Assembly: GCA_017456845.1 (NCBI GenBank)
Contig: JAFTIP010000002.1
Location: 57,453 to 121,452, forward strand
Length of the DNA stretch: 64,000 nt
From: Ruminococcus sp.
GTDB lineage: Bacteria > Bacillota > Clostridia > Oscillospirales > Acutalibacteraceae
Direction of reading: 5' to 3'
Shown here piece by piece: positions 1 to 8,540 of the stretch. Both the position numbers and the translations under genes were made by a program. Numbering within the stretch: position 1 is the first letter of the stretch; every line of letters begins with the position of its first letter. The notes below the pieces were generated by a model. That model ran no database searches, was not told the origin of the DNA, and worked only from the letters and a program-made list of their open reading frames with translations.

Positions 1-393
1 AAGGTCAATATTAACGGCTCTGGGGTTATCCATTCCGTTTTCTACACCTGTCTTTGTAATTTCGTTAAACTCAACTCGGTTAGCATCGTTCATATCAAGA
101 CCGAGAATATATGCTAAATGCCATGAGATAGCCTCGCCTTCACGGTCAGGGTCAGTTGCAAGGTATACTTTGTCGCTTTTTGAAGCAAGCTTTTTAAGCT
201 CATCCACAAGCTTTTCCTTACCTTTTATAATCTCATATTTGGGGGCAAAGTTCTTTTTGATATCTACACTGAGTCTGGCAGAAGGCAAGTCTCTTACGTG
301 CCCCATAGATGCAATAACTTCATAGTCTTTGCCAAGGTATTTTTTAATTGTTTTAGCCTTTGCAGGCGACTCAACAATTACTAAATTTGACAT
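1..393 (-). CDS. topA: DNA topoisomerase I, N-terminal part (runs off window)
   Basis: Type IA topoisomerase that relaxes negative supercoils. The translated start [19 protein letters not shown] and the later [10 protein letters not shown] are the two halves of the Toprim metal-binding site. The ATG is preceded by GGAGG about 7 bases upstream. The gene lies directly downstream of dprA on the same strand, the usual dprA-topA order in Firmicutes. The 3' end, including the catalytic tyrosine, is outside the window. Confidence 0.95.
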   Translation of the reverse strand, partial: MSNLVIVESPAKAKTIKKYLGKDYEVIASMGHVRDLPSARLSVDIKKNFAPKYEIIKGKEKLVDELKKLASKSDKVYLATDPDREGEAISWHLAYILGLDMNDANRVEFNEITKTGVENGMDNPRAVNIDL

Positions 394-411
394 ATTAAAG
401 TATACCTCCAA

Positions 412-1578
412 TTATTTAATGGCATAAAGTCTGCCACCGGTATTTTCGATAAAATCCTTAAGTTCCAAAGATGATACAGCACGGATTACAACATAAGGCG
501 GAAGCCCGCTTTTCTCGGCTATATCATCAATATGAATCGGTTCAGAAGAAATACTCAGATAAACCTTTTTTTCTTCTTCGTTTAATGTATCTGTATTTTT
601 ATGAACAGGCACAGGCTTATTCTCAGAATGTGCCGTTATATTCTTATTTTTAGACGGAATTGTTTTGACTGCATTTTCAGTAAATGCTTCGGGCTCTGAA
701 TCAATAACTCCGTGATAATATTCACAAACGTCCTGCCAACATGTTATTGGCACTGCGCCTTCTTTTATGAGCTGGTTTGAACCTGCGGAAAATGGAGAAT
801 CTACGTTGCCCATTACAGCAAAAACGTCCTTACCTTGCTTCAAAGCAAAGTCAACGGTTATCATAGAACCGCTTTTCTTGGGAGCTTCCACAACGATAAC
901 ACCGTTTGAAAGTGCTGAGATAATTCGATTACGCTGCGGAAAATTATGAGAAACAGCAGGAGAACCCGGCGGATACTCTGAAACCAAAGCACCGGTTAAA
1001 GCGATAGCATTGCGAAGCTCTTTATTCTCTAACAGATAGTCGTAATCTATACCGCAACCTAAAACACAAACAGCTGTGCCCTTTTCCTGCAATACTCCCC
1101 TATGTGCCGCACAATCAATGCCAAGTGCACCGCCACTGACAACAACAAAACCTCTTTTAGAAAGGTTAGCACCTAAAGAAAGGGACGTGCGGATTCCGTA
1201 AACTGTAGCACGGCGTGTGCCGACAATAGATACAGAATCGGAATTTTCAAAATCAGGAAGTTCACCGCTTACATATATAACTGCAGGGGCATCAGAAATT
1301 TCACGAAGACGCTGAGGATATTTATCCATAGAAATGTCATAGACCTTATAATTAAGCTCTTCGCATCTTTTTAAAATATTCTCAGCATCGCTGAGCTTTG
1401 TCTTCATAAGCTTGGAAATTTCATTTTCGGTAAAGATTCCGCAAAGTCTAAGCTCTTGCTCGCCGCCTTTATATAGAAGTTCTATATCGGGATAAAGGCC
1501 ATAGATATACTTAACCTTTGTGTTACAGTAACCTATGCCCTGAGTAAGCCATATATAATAAAGAGTAGATTTATTCAT
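412..1578 (-). CDS. dprA: DNA-processing protein DprA
   Basis: RecA loader that protects incoming single-stranded DNA during natural transformation. At 388 residues it has family length. The Rossmann-like core (about residues 115-290) carries SVSIVGTRRATVYG and VVSGGALGIDCAAH, the classic DprA/Smf signature. The C-terminus looks like the winged-helix DML1-type domain found in many members. Its ATG overlaps the stop of the upstream methyltransferase gene by 4 bases (ATGA), implying coupled translation. topA follows 18 bases downstream. Confidence 0.95.
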   Translation of the reverse strand: MNKSTLYYIWLTQGIGYCNTKVKYIYGLYPDIELLYKGGEQELRLCGIFTENEISKLMKTKLSDAENILKRCEELNYKVYDISMDKYPQRLREISDAPAVIYVSGELPDFENSDSVSIVGTRRATVYGIRTSLSLGANLSKRGFVVVSGGALGIDCAAHRGVLQEKGTAVCVLGCGIDYDYLLENKELRNAIALTGALVSEYPPGSPAVSHNFPQRNRIISALSNGVIVVEAPKKSGSMITVDFALKQGKDVFAVMGNVDSPFSAGSNQLIKEGAVPITCWQDVCEYYHGVIDSEPEAFTENAVKTIPSKNKNITAHSENKPVPVHKNTDTLNEEEKKVYLSISSEPIHIDDIAEKSGLPPYVVIRAVSSLELKDFIENTGGRLYAIK

Positions 1579-2351
1579 CTAATCATTTCCCACATAATTA
1601 TTCCTGCAGCGGCTGCTGCGTTAAGGGATTCTGCATTGCCCTTCATAGGGATTGTGACAGGGTATGTACATTCACTCACCAAATCAGCTGTAAGACCATT
1701 ACCTTCATTACCGATGCACAGAAGTGTTGTGCCGTCATACTTAAACTCGGTAATGCTTGTTCCGTTTCGTACAACTGCCGCATAGGATTTACCCTGCTTA
1801 TTGAATTCCTTAACGAACTCGCATTCGTCATCACAAATAATGAAGGGGACTCTGAAAACAGCACCCATGCTTGCACGGCAAACCTTGGGACTTAAAATAT
1901 CACAACAATCTTTAGTGAGAATAATGCCAGAAATGCCCAGTGCATCGGCTGACCTTAATACGGCGCCGAGATTACTGGGGTCCTGCATATTCTGCAAAAG
2001 TACATACTTATTGTTTATTTTATCAAATTGAGGCTTATTGTCAAGTGCTTTTACAACACAAATCACACCCTGTGGGGTTTTTGTGTCGCTGAGCATACTA
2101 AATATATTAGGAGTTACAACATAGGAATTATTGGAATTTGCCTCTAATTCCTTAACTGCTTCTGGATATTTTTCAAGTGCATCTTCGGTACAGATAAATG
2201 TATCTATAGAAGCTTTACTTCGTACAGCATCTGTACAAAGGCGAATACCTTCCACTACAAATAAGCCCTGCTCCTTTCTGTACTTTGACTTTGAAAGAAG
2301 CTTGGAAATATTTTTTATGATTTTATTGTCTTTTGATGATATATTAAGCAT
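1575..2351 (-). CDS. TrmH/SpoU-family RNA 2'-O-ribose methyltransferase
   Basis: SAM-dependent SPOUT methyltransferase acting on rRNA or tRNA ribose 2'-OH. The N-terminal SpoU substrate-binding domain is followed by the knotted catalytic domain with LQNMQDPSNLGAVLRSADA (motif 1), CIGNEGNGL (motif 2) and IPMKGNAESLNAAAAAGI (motif 3). The 258 residues match RlmB-like members. It lies immediately downstream of rplT, as in many Firmicutes. The exact RNA target cannot be told from sequence. Confidence 0.9.
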   Translation of the reverse strand: MLNISSKDNKIIKNISKLLSKSKYRKEQGLFVVEGIRLCTDAVRSKASIDTFICTEDALEKYPEAVKELEANSNNSYVVTPNIFSMLSDTKTPQGVICVVKALDNKPQFDKINNKYVLLQNMQDPSNLGAVLRSADALGISGIILTKDCCDILSPKVCRASMGAVFRVPFIICDDECEFVKEFNKQGKSYAAVVRNGTSITEFKYDGTTLLCIGNEGNGLTADLVSECTYPVTIPMKGNAESLNAAAAAGIIMWEMIR

Positions 2352-2370
2352 ATTTCACCTACACGAAAGA

Positions 2371-2395
2371 TGCGCCCGACATAAAATCGGGCGCA
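2371..2395 (-). terminator. GC-rich hairpin between rplT and the TrmH gene
   Basis: The arms TGCGCCCGA and TCGGGCGCA form a perfect 9-bp stem with a 7-nt loop just after the rplT stop. On the minus strand it is followed by ATCTTTCG rather than a run of T, so termination is probably partial and some transcripts may read into the methyltransferase gene. Confidence 0.6.
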
Positions 2396-2408
2396 CTTTT
2401 AGCTTATT

Positions 2409-2756
2409 TTACTTTGTAACCTTCTCAACGAGCTGTGTGAAAGCTGCGGGATCTGCAATAGCGATCTCAGAAAGCATCTTTCTGTTGAGAGTGATGTTAG
2501 CCTTCTTAAGGCCGTTCATAAATGTGGAATAGTTTGTGCCGTTAGCTCTGCAAGCAGCGGAAATACGAGTAATCCAAAGACGACGGAAATCTCTCTTTCT
2601 CTGCTTTCTGCCGATATATGCATAGTTGCCGGACTTCATAACAGCCTGCTTAGCCATCTTGAAGTGTCTGGACTTAGCACCATAGTAGCCCTTAGCGAGC
2701 TTTAATACTTTATTTCTTCTTTTGCGAGTAGCCATCGCGCCTTTAACTCTTGCCAT
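2409..2756 (-). CDS. rplT: 50S ribosomal protein L20
   Basis: Primary 23S rRNA-binding assembly protein, 115 residues, very basic. It opens with [19 protein letters not shown] and contains the conserved block [20 protein letters not shown]. It is last in the infC-rpmI-rplT operon, 30 bases after rpmI. In Firmicutes, L20 binds the operon leader and represses it; a terminator-bearing leader is present upstream of infC here. The start has AGGAGGT-type spacing (minus-strand reading of acctccagg). Confidence 0.98.
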   Translation of the reverse strand: MARVKGAMATRKRRNKVLKLAKGYYGAKSRHFKMAKQAVMKSGNYAYIGRKQRKRDFRRLWITRISAACRANGTNYSTFMNGLKKANITLNRKMLSEIAIADPAAFTQLVEKVTK

Positions 2757-2786
2757 TGTATTTTACCTCCAGGTTTCTTTAGTTAA

Positions 2787-2984
2787 TTATTTGTAAGGAA
2801 TCAGACGCTTCATCTGCTTTACGTTTGTAGCATCTGCTACAGCTGTCTGACGAAGAACTCTCTTACGCTTTGTTGTCTTCTTGTTAAGAATGTGTCTCTT
2901 GTTAGCATGAGCGCGGATAACTTTACCGTTCTTAGAAACCTTAAAGCGCTTTTTAGCACCGCTGTGTGTTTTGATTTTGGGCAT
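2787..2984 (-). CDS. rpmI: 50S ribosomal protein L35
   Basis: Small basic ribosomal protein of 65 residues, with the standard start [20 protein letters not shown] and the [16 protein letters not shown] block. It lies between infC and rplT with short gaps, and AGGAGG precedes the ATG. Confidence 0.98.
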   Translation of the reverse strand: MPKIKTHSGAKKRFKVSKNGKVIRAHANKRHILNKKTTKRKRVLRQTAVADATNVKQMKRLIPYK

Positions 2985-3006
2985 GATTAAATCCTCCTGT
3001 TAATTC

Positions 3007-3525
3007 TTACTTTACTGGTTTAGGGGCAAGGAACATCAGCATATTGCGACCTTCGAGTTTTGCAGGTTTTTCAATGTTAGCAACCTCAGCACAATCATTG
3101 GCAAAACGCTCCATAAGGTCATAGCCGAACTGGGAGTGGCCCATTTCTCTGCCTCTGAAACGGATAGAAACCTTTACCTTGTCGCCTTTAGATAAGAACT
3201 TGATGGCGGCATTCTTTTTGGTATCAAAGTCGTGAGTATCAATCTTAAGGGAAAGCTGAACTTCCTTGATGTTGATAACCTTCTGATTTTTCTTGGCTTC
3301 CTTTTCTTTCTTTGCCTGCTCGAAGCGGTACTTGCCGTAGTCCATAATTTTGCCAACGGGTGGCTTTGCCTGGGCAGCGATAAGCACCAAGTCAAGATTT
3401 TGGTCAAATGCGAGCTTGAGAGCAGCGTCAGATGACATAATGCCAAGCTGTGCACCGTCTGTGCCGATTACTCTGAGCTCGTCGCAACGAATTTTCTCGT
3501 TAATGAGAACTTCCTGTTTGCTAAT
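3007..3525 (-). CDS. infC: Translation initiation factor IF-3, AUU start
   Basis: IF-3 proofreads initiator tRNA and start codon choice on the 30S subunit. The N-terminal domain begins SKQEVLINEKIRCDELRVIG, and the C-terminal domain contains the SIRFRGREMGHSQFG block. The reading frame is open another 38 codons upstream from a GTG, but that stretch (cysteine/phenylalanine-rich) is not IF-3-like and spans the leader terminator. TGGAGGTGC lies 6-7 bases before an ATT in frame, matching the rare AUU start typical of infC, which IF-3 itself discriminates against. With this start the product is 172 residues, the normal length. Confidence 0.93.
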   Translation of the reverse strand: MSKQEVLINEKIRCDELRVIGTDGAQLGIMSSDAALKLAFDQNLDLVLIAAQAKPPVGKIMDYGKYRFEQAKKEKEAKKNQKVINIKEVQLSLKIDTHDFDTKKNAAIKFLSKGDKVKVSIRFRGREMGHSQFGYDLMERFANDCAEVANIEKPAKLEGRNMLMFLAPKPVK

Positions 3526-3677
3526 GTTAAAGCACCTCCAGTTTTGATAAAAACAAAGCGGACAGAAAAATCTGCCCGCACAATAATACAAGGATAATAT
3601 AAATAAAAATCCTGCAATATTGACCCGTGCAGACAGCACCCCACAGGTGAAAGCTATTCGCTTTGCTTTATTATTAC
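3526..3677 (-). promoter_or_regulatory. infC: infC operon leader with intrinsic terminator (L20-leader-like)
   Basis: About 150 nt separate the predicted transcription start from infC. Near its end (3558-3579) the arms GCGGGCAGA and TCTGTCCGC, with a 4-nt loop, are followed on the minus strand by TTTGTTTTT, an intrinsic terminator placed just before the ribosome binding site. In Bacillus-type bacteria, L20 binds such a leader and promotes termination. I did not derive the full alternative fold, so the L20-leader assignment rests on position and the terminator. Confidence 0.65.
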
Positions 3678-3683
3678 TTCAAG

Positions 3684-3712
3684 ATAATACACCTAAAATG
3701 CATATTTGTCAA
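3684..3712 (-). promoter_or_regulatory. Promoter of infC-rpmI-rplT operon
   Basis: Minus-strand TTGACA, a 17-bp spacer and TATTAT form a near-consensus vegetative promoter. It points into the infC leader and is back-to-back with the promoter of the CPBP protease gene. Confidence 0.85.
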
Positions 3713-3738
3713 GGATTTTTTTAATTTTTCCAAATAAA

Positions 3739-3767
3739 TTGCATTATTGGATTTTTAGTGATATAAT
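3739..3767 (+). promoter_or_regulatory. Promoter of CPBP protease-tadA operon
   Basis: TTGCAT, a 17-bp spacer and a perfect TATAAT. Transcription should begin near 3774, downstream of the first possible ATG (3771). This supports the later start at 3789 for the following gene. Confidence 0.8.
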
Positions 3768-3788
3768 ATTATGAATTGGAGTGATTAT

Positions 3789-4829
3789 ATGATTGACAAT
3801 GCATACAATGTTCCTCCTGTAAACGAGGAAGAATACCTGAAAATCCAAGCAAAGCAAAACGAAAAAAGGGCATTAAGAGGCAGAAGTATCTCCACAGGAC
3901 TTCTGAGCATAATCTGCCTTTCGGTTTTTTCCATACTTGCTGTTATTTTAAGCTCTGTTATGAGGACAGCATACGAAAATACACCCATGCTCCTTGATGA
4001 CAAGCTGAGTCTTATCCCCGATATGCTTTTAAACGCCTTGGTTTCATTAATAGGCTTTGGCGTAGTTGCGGTAATATTCGCTAAGGCAACAAAAACCGAC
4101 CTTAATGAAATTTTGCCAAGTGAGAAAATGTCTTTTAAAAAGCTTGCGGGTGTCGTTGCAATAGGCTTCACAGTTTGCATTACCGCTAATTATATTGCAC
4201 AGCTATTTTCTGTTGATTTAAGCATTTTCGGGTTAGAAACCATGTACAGTGATATGCAAACAGGAAGCACCTCGCTTTTAGAGCATATAACTTACATTGT
4301 TGCTGTATCTGCTGTTCCCGCTGTTACCGAAGAGTTTGTATACAGAGGATGCATAATGGGCAGACTGAGAAAATTTGGCGATGGCTTTGCACTTTTAACA
4401 TCTGCTATTCTATTCGGTATGATGCACGGAAACTTTACTCAGGCACCCTTTGCCTTTGTGGTGGGACTTGCCGCTGGTTGGGCTGTAATCTACACAAACT
4501 CTATTTTCCCTGCTATGATTATACATGGACTGAATAACTTTATGTCAGTAATTGCCGATATTTTTTACGAAAATTTAGAGCTTGCAGGTATAGATACGTT
4601 TTACGTTGACTTTGTTTATATGTGTATTTATGCTGCTGTGTTTGCTCTTGCGTTGGTAGCAGTATATAAGTTTTCTAAAAGCGATAAAAACTTCTGCAGC
4701 TTAAAAAAGTATGAAGGCGAGCTTACGTTCAGCGAAAGAATTAAAACATTCTTCACAAGTGTTACAGTAATCATCTTCCTTGTTATTACATTATTAGAGT
4801 GCATATCAACGCTTCAGGTAATTGAATAA
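3789..4829 (+). CDS. CPBP family intramembrane metalloprotease
   Basis: Polytopic membrane protein of the CAAX-protease/bacteriocin-processing (Abi) family. The three family motifs are visible: EEFVYRG (EExxxR), FGMMHGNF (FxxxH) and HGLNNF (HxxxN), which build the metal site inside the membrane; at least eight hydrophobic segments surround them. I chose the ATG with GGAGTG 5 bases upstream (346 residues), because an ATG 18 bases earlier would lie at or before the transcription start. The substrate is unknown. tadA overlaps its stop codon by one base. Confidence 0.88.
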   Translation: MIDNAYNVPPVNEEEYLKIQAKQNEKRALRGRSISTGLLSIICLSVFSILAVILSSVMRTAYENTPMLLDDKLSLIPDMLLNALVSLIGFGVVAVIFAKATKTDLNEILPSEKMSFKKLAGVVAIGFTVCITANYIAQLFSVDLSIFGLETMYSDMQTGSTSLLEHITYIVAVSAVPAVTEEFVYRGCIMGRLRKFGDGFALLTSAILFGMMHGNFTQAPFAFVVGLAAGWAVIYTNSIFPAMIIHGLNNFMSVIADIFYENLELAGIDTFYVDFVYMCIYAAVFALALVAVYKFSKSDKNFCSLKKYEGELTFSERIKTFFTSVTVIIFLVITLLECISTLQVIE

Positions 4830-5275
4830 TGGACAGATACGACTTTATGAGGCTTGCTCTTGAAGAAGCAAAAAAATGCGTTGAAACCAACGATGTGCCT
4901 GTTGGTGCTGTAATTGTTAAAGACGGAAAAGTTATTGCAACAGGCAGAAATCTTAAGGAACGTGATAATATAGGCGTTTTACACGCAGAAATTGTGGCTA
5001 TAACAAACGCCAACAAAATTTTAGGCTCAGCTAATCTTTCAGGTTGTGAGCTTTACGTAACCTTAGAACCCTGCCCTATGTGTGCAGGTGCAATTATTAA
5101 CTCTAAAATTGATAAAGTTGTTTTTGGTGCTTTTGACCTAAAAAACGGGGCTTGCTCAAGCGTTACAAATCTTTTTTCACTTCCCTTTACTCACCGCCCT
5201 CAATGCTTTGGCGGTATTATGGAAGATGAGTGCAGTAAAATACTGACTGAGTTTTTTAAATCAATACGCAAATGA
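4829..5275 (+). CDS. tadA: tRNA-specific adenosine-34 deaminase
   Basis: Converts A34 to inosine in tRNA-Arg(ACG). At 148 residues it has the expected zinc site: HAE at residues 52-54 (proton shuttle E54) and PCPMC at 81-85. The C-terminal helix is normal. Its ATG overlaps the stop of the protease gene (TAATG), so the two are co-translated. Confidence 0.93.
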   Translation: MDRYDFMRLALEEAKKCVETNDVPVGAVIVKDGKVIATGRNLKERDNIGVLHAEIVAITNANKILGSANLSGCELYVTLEPCPMCAGAIINSKIDKVVFGAFDLKNGACSSVTNLFSLPFTHRPQCFGGIMEDECSKILTEFFKSIRK

Positions 5276-5279
5276 TAAT

Positions 5280-5313
5280 CAGCCTGTAGCTTAAAACTAC
5301 AGGCTGTTATTTT
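5280..5313. terminator. Terminator between tadA and the convergent NUDIX gene
   Basis: AGCCTGTAG and CTACAGGCT form a 9-bp stem with a 7-nt loop, followed by GTTATTTTTT on the plus strand. It closes the tadA transcript and overlaps the 3' end of the convergent NUDIX gene. Confidence 0.85.
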
Positions 5314-5764
5314 TTCGCATTTCAATATATTTCTTTAAAGGAACTATGAGCGGAGGGGATATTTTATCAGGTATATTATCTATACTAAAAAACCGAGCAT
5401 CTGAGGCTTCGATTTTATCGGGATTAGGAGTTCCGCTGAACTTACGACAGATATAAACTATATCGATATTATGAACCTCATCGCCGTTTGGGTATGTATA
5501 GCGAGTATCCTCACCTGAAAATACCGAGAAAAGCTCAAGAGTTTCTGCAATAAGCCCGGTTTCCTCTAAAAGTTCACGGCATGCGGTGTCTTCTACCTTT
5601 TCGCCAAGCTCAACCGAGCCTCCTGCATAACCCCAACAACCGTTATCAGTTCTTTTAATCAGAAGAATTTCTCCTTTTTCGTTTTCTACGATTACACCTG
5701 TTCCACACTGAAGCAAAGGCTTATGACCTACAAATGAACGTAGCCACATAATATATCCGCTCAT
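5297..5764 (-). CDS. NUDIX hydrolase
   Basis: 155-residue pyrophosphohydrolase for nucleoside diphosphate derivatives; substrate unknown. The Nudix box GX5EX7REUXEEXGU is complete at about residues 48-70 (GGSVELGEKV followed by RELLEETG). A good ribosome binding site (AGAGGTGG) precedes the ATG. It appears monocistronic, between tadA (convergent) and tRNA-Ser. Confidence 0.88.
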   Translation of the reverse strand: MSGYIMWLRSFVGHKPLLQCGTGVIVENEKGEILLIKRTDNGCWGYAGGSVELGEKVEDTACRELLEETGLIAETLELFSVFSGEDTRYTYPNGDEVHNIDIVYICRKFSGTPNPDKIEASDARFFSIDNIPDKISPPLIVPLKKYIEMRKNNSL

Positions 5765-5782
5765 AATACCACCTCTAATATA

Positions 5783-5813
5783 TAAAAAAGCACCTGCTTA
5801 CAGCAAGTGCTTT
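5783..5813 (-). terminator. Terminator of tRNA-Ser
   Basis: On the minus strand AGCACTTGCT and AGCAGGTGCT pair over 10 bp (one G-U) around a 3-nt loop and are followed by TTTTTTTATA. It lies just downstream of the tRNA. Confidence 0.85.
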
Positions 5814-5815
5814 TC

Positions 5816-5908
5816 TGGCGCAGAGAAAGGGATTCGAACCCTTGGTACGGTTTTAGCCGTACACACGATTTCCAATCGTGCTCCTTCGGCCAGCTCGGAC
5901 ATCTCTGC
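5816..5908 (-). tRNA. tRNA-Ser(GGA)
   Basis: Class II tRNA with a long variable arm (TGTACGGC...CCGTACC). Acceptor arm GCAGAGA/TCTCTGC, discriminator G, encoded CCA, T-loop GGTTCGAATCC. The anticodon stem ACGATT-GGA-AATCGT gives anticodon GGA, reading UCC/UCU. Confidence 0.95.
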
Positions 5909-5925
5909 GTTTGACAACGTCAATT

Positions 5926-5954
5926 ATTATATAGCAACGAATCAAAAAAATCAA
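5926..5954 (-). promoter_or_regulatory. Promoter of tRNA-Ser
   Basis: Minus-strand TTGATT, 17-bp spacer, perfect TATAAT, 18 bases before the tRNA 5' end. Confidence 0.75.
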
Positions 5955-6049
5955 GTGTTTTTTTACATTTTTTGAAAATTTTCTTAGTTCGTCTTGCGAT
6001 TAATTGACCCGTGTCGTATAATTCCTCTTTAAAACAGCCGGGTAAAGTC

Positions 6050-6709
6050 TTATTCAAAGGGTTTCATTTCTTTGTTGAATACGCCTAAGCGAGTTATATC
6101 ATAGTAAACGTCAGAAGCCACGTAGCTTTCTAAAGCTTTAATTAGCAACTGAACATTGACGTTATTTGCACTGCCTGCAGGAAGCGTTACTGAAATATTA
6201 AGAGCATCACAACCAGGTAAAATTTCAATAAGCTTTAGGTACTCCGATATGTTCACGTCCTTAATACCGGACTTGGTCTTCTTTGGAACCAAATATTCAT
6301 CCAATTTCATAAGTTGACAAAGCTGTGTTTTAAGCTCATCGACTGACATAGCATCTGAATAAATCTTAGCGGTAAATTTGGCAAAAGCAATATCGCCGGG
6401 TTTCATCTTGCATTCGGTTGCGTCATAAACCCTGATACCATCAGGCAAAAAAGGATTCATAATCTCGGCAACCTTTGAAAGGTCGAAATCTTCGTCTAAA
6501 AAACGAACATCCATACATTCGGCCTCGCCTCTGACTCCTAAAGACAAAGGCAAAGGAAAAGTTATAAAGGGGTGGGGATTAAAGCCTTCGGTATACCAGA
6601 TGGGGAGCTTTGCTCTGAAAACTGTTCTGAGCATAACGCGGTTAAGGTCAAGATGAGAGATAAATCTGCACTCTTTATCCTTTTTAAACCATATTCTTAC
6701 ATTTTTCAT
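6050..6709 (-). CDS. DUF2344 (TIGR03936) radical-SAM-linked protein
   Basis: Belongs to the TIGR03936/DUF2344 family, recognised by the N-terminal block RFISHLDLNRVMLR followed by PIWYTEGFNPHPFITFPLPL. Members are partners of, or fused to, TIGR03960 radical SAM proteins; the biochemical role is not established. The start used is MKNVRIWFKK, which has GGAGGTG upstream; an in-frame ATG 78 bases earlier lies inside the upstream gene. With this start the two genes overlap by 26 bases. Confidence 0.85.
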   Translation of the reverse strand: MKNVRIWFKKDKECRFISHLDLNRVMLRTVFRAKLPIWYTEGFNPHPFITFPLPLSLGVRGEAECMDVRFLDEDFDLSKVAEIMNPFLPDGIRVYDATECKMKPGDIAFAKFTAKIYSDAMSVDELKTQLCQLMKLDEYLVPKKTKSGIKDVNISEYLKLIEILPGCDALNISVTLPAGSANNVNVQLLIKALESYVASDVYYDITRLGVFNKEMKPFE

Positions 6710-8540
6710 AGCAGACACCTCCCTTATATTTTGCCGCACCGCAAGCTGAGCATTTCTCTCTGCAATTCGGTGTCGTAGCACTTTCATATGCCTTCAGGCA
6801 TTCAGACTTTAGAAAACTCTTATTAACGCCGTAATCAATAAAATCCCATGGAAGGATTTCATCAAAGCTACGCTTACGGGACGTGTAGAATGTAGGTTCT
6901 ATACCACACTCATCAAAAATTTCTAACCATTTATCTATGGAAAAACAATCGCTCCAACCGTCAAAGTGAAAACCCTTTTCGCAGGCTTTAAGCATAACAG
7001 CACAAAGCTTTCTATCGCCTCTTGCAAACACACCCTCAAGGAATGTGGTGGCGGCATCGTGATAATTGAAAGTGATTTTTTTGGTTTTGATAGCATTCTT
7101 AACTACCATTTGCTTACGCTTGATTTCATCAATATCATCCTGAGCTTCCCACTGGAAAGGAGTAAAAGGCTTGGGAATAAAAGGAGAAGCTGAGCAGGTA
7201 ACGTTTACTCCTCTGCCCTTTGCCCTATTTTCACATCTGTAGAATGTGTTTACAACAGCTTGTCCAAGGTTTGCTATACCCTCTAAATCCTCATCGGTTT
7301 CGGTAGGCAAGCCTGTCATAAAGTAAAGCTTGATATTAGTCCAACCGCCGTTGAAAGCTGTGGCACAGGTTTCTAAAAGCTCATCCTCATGTACATTTTT
7401 ATTAATAGCATCACGAAGTCGCTGAGTACCTGCCTCAGGAGCAAAAGTAAGGCCTGACTTACGAACAGTTTTGATTTTGCTCATAATATCGTCGGTAAAA
7501 CCGTCTACACGAAGTGAAGGTAATGAAAGGCTAATCTTCTCTTCATTTGTCCACTCATTAAGTTTTGTAAGCAATGGTACAATCTGAGAGTAATCGCTGG
7601 AAGAAAGTGAAGTAAGAGAAACCTCGTCATAACCTGTATTTTTGCAAAGCTTATAACACTGCTCGCTGATGGTATCAATGGATTTTTCGCGGACAGGACG
7701 GTTCATAAAACCTGCCTGACAAAAACGGCAACCGCGAATACAACCGCGGAAAATCTCAGAAACTGCTCTGTCATGAACTATCTCCACGTTTGGAACAACA
7801 AAGCTTTCAGGGAAAAAAGCATTATCCATATCCATAACGATACGCTTATGAACCTTTTCGGGTGCACCAAATTTAGGGGTAAAGGCTTTGATTGTGCCGT
7901 CTTCGTTGTACTCTACGTCATAAAGAGCAGGAACATAAACGCCTTCAATCTGTGAAGCTTTAATTAAGAAATCCTGCTTTGATTCGCCATTTTTACGGCA
8001 TTCTCTGAAAAGCTCCATGACTTCAAGGTCTACCTCTTCACCTTCGCCAATAAAGAAAATATCAATAAAATCAGCTAAAGGTTCAGGGTTAGATGCACAA
8101 GCACCGCCTGCAACAACAATATTTTTAAGCTCAGTTCGTTCTTTTGAAAGCACAGGTACATTACCCATTTTAAGCATATTGAGAACGTTTGTGTAGGAAA
8201 GCTCATACTGCAGTGTAAAACCAATAAAATCAAACTCTGATAAAGCATCACCGCTTTCTAAAGCGTAGAGAGGGATGTTGTGCTTTAACATCTGCTCTTC
8301 CATATCGATCCAAGGCGCAAAAACACGCTCGCACCATATGTAAGGCACTGAGTTGAAAAGACTGTAAAGGATTTTCATACCTAAGTGAGACATTCCAACC
8401 TCATAGGTATCAGGAAAACAAAAGGCAAACCGCAAGTCTACCTCATCCTTATTTTTGATAACAGCATTAAGCTCGCCGCCTGTGTATTTACCGGGCTTCT
8501 GAACCTTTAATAATATTTTTTCGACTTCCTTAGGATACAT
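6684..8540 (-). CDS. TIGR03960 family B12-binding/radical SAM protein
   Basis: 618-residue protein. A cobalamin-binding-like N-terminal half is followed by a radical SAM domain with the cluster motif CIRGCRFCQAG (CxxxCxxC). The C-terminus has cysteine-rich ECLKAYES and CREKCSACG blocks. Part of a leftward operon: overlaps the M50 protease gene upstream and the DUF2344 gene downstream. The reaction is unknown for the family. The conserved pairing with DUF2344 suggests an RNA- or protein-modification role, but that is inference. Confidence 0.88.
   Translation of the reverse strand: MYPKEVEKILLKVQKPGKYTGGELNAVIKNKDEVDLRFAFCFPDTYEVGMSHLGMKILYSLFNSVPYIWCERVFAPWIDMEEQMLKHNIPLYALESGDALSEFDFIGFTLQYELSYTNVLNMLKMGNVPVLSKERTELKNIVVAGGACASNPEPLADFIDIFFIGEGEEVDLEVMELFRECRKNGESKQDFLIKASQIEGVYVPALYDVEYNEDGTIKAFTPKFGAPEKVHKRIVMDMDNAFFPESFVVPNVEIVHDRAVSEIFRGCIRGCRFCQAGFMNRPVREKSIDTISEQCYKLCKNTGYDEVSLTSLSSSDYSQIVPLLTKLNEWTNEEKISLSLPSLRVDGFTDDIMSKIKTVRKSGLTFAPEAGTQRLRDAINKNVHEDELLETCATAFNGGWTNIKLYFMTGLPTETDEDLEGIANLGQAVVNTFYRCENRAKGRGVNVTCSASPFIPKPFTPFQWEAQDDIDEIKRKQMVVKNAIKTKKITFNYHDAATTFLEGVFARGDRKLCAVMLKACEKGFHFDGWSDCFSIDKWLEIFDECGIEPTFYTSRKRSFDEILPWDFIDYGVNKSFLKSECLKAYESATTPNCREKCSACGAAKYKGGVCYEKCKNMV

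Noticed and set aside
3526-3639. Upstream in-frame extension of infC from a GTG
   Set aside because: It crosses the leader terminator, is unlike IF-3 and lacks a ribosome site, while the AUU start has one.
5993-6022. Plus-strand TTGCGA-17-TATAAT promoter-like sequence
   Set aside because: It points into the 3' end of a minus-strand gene with no rightward gene or RNA recognisable downstream; AT-rich intergenic chance match is likely.
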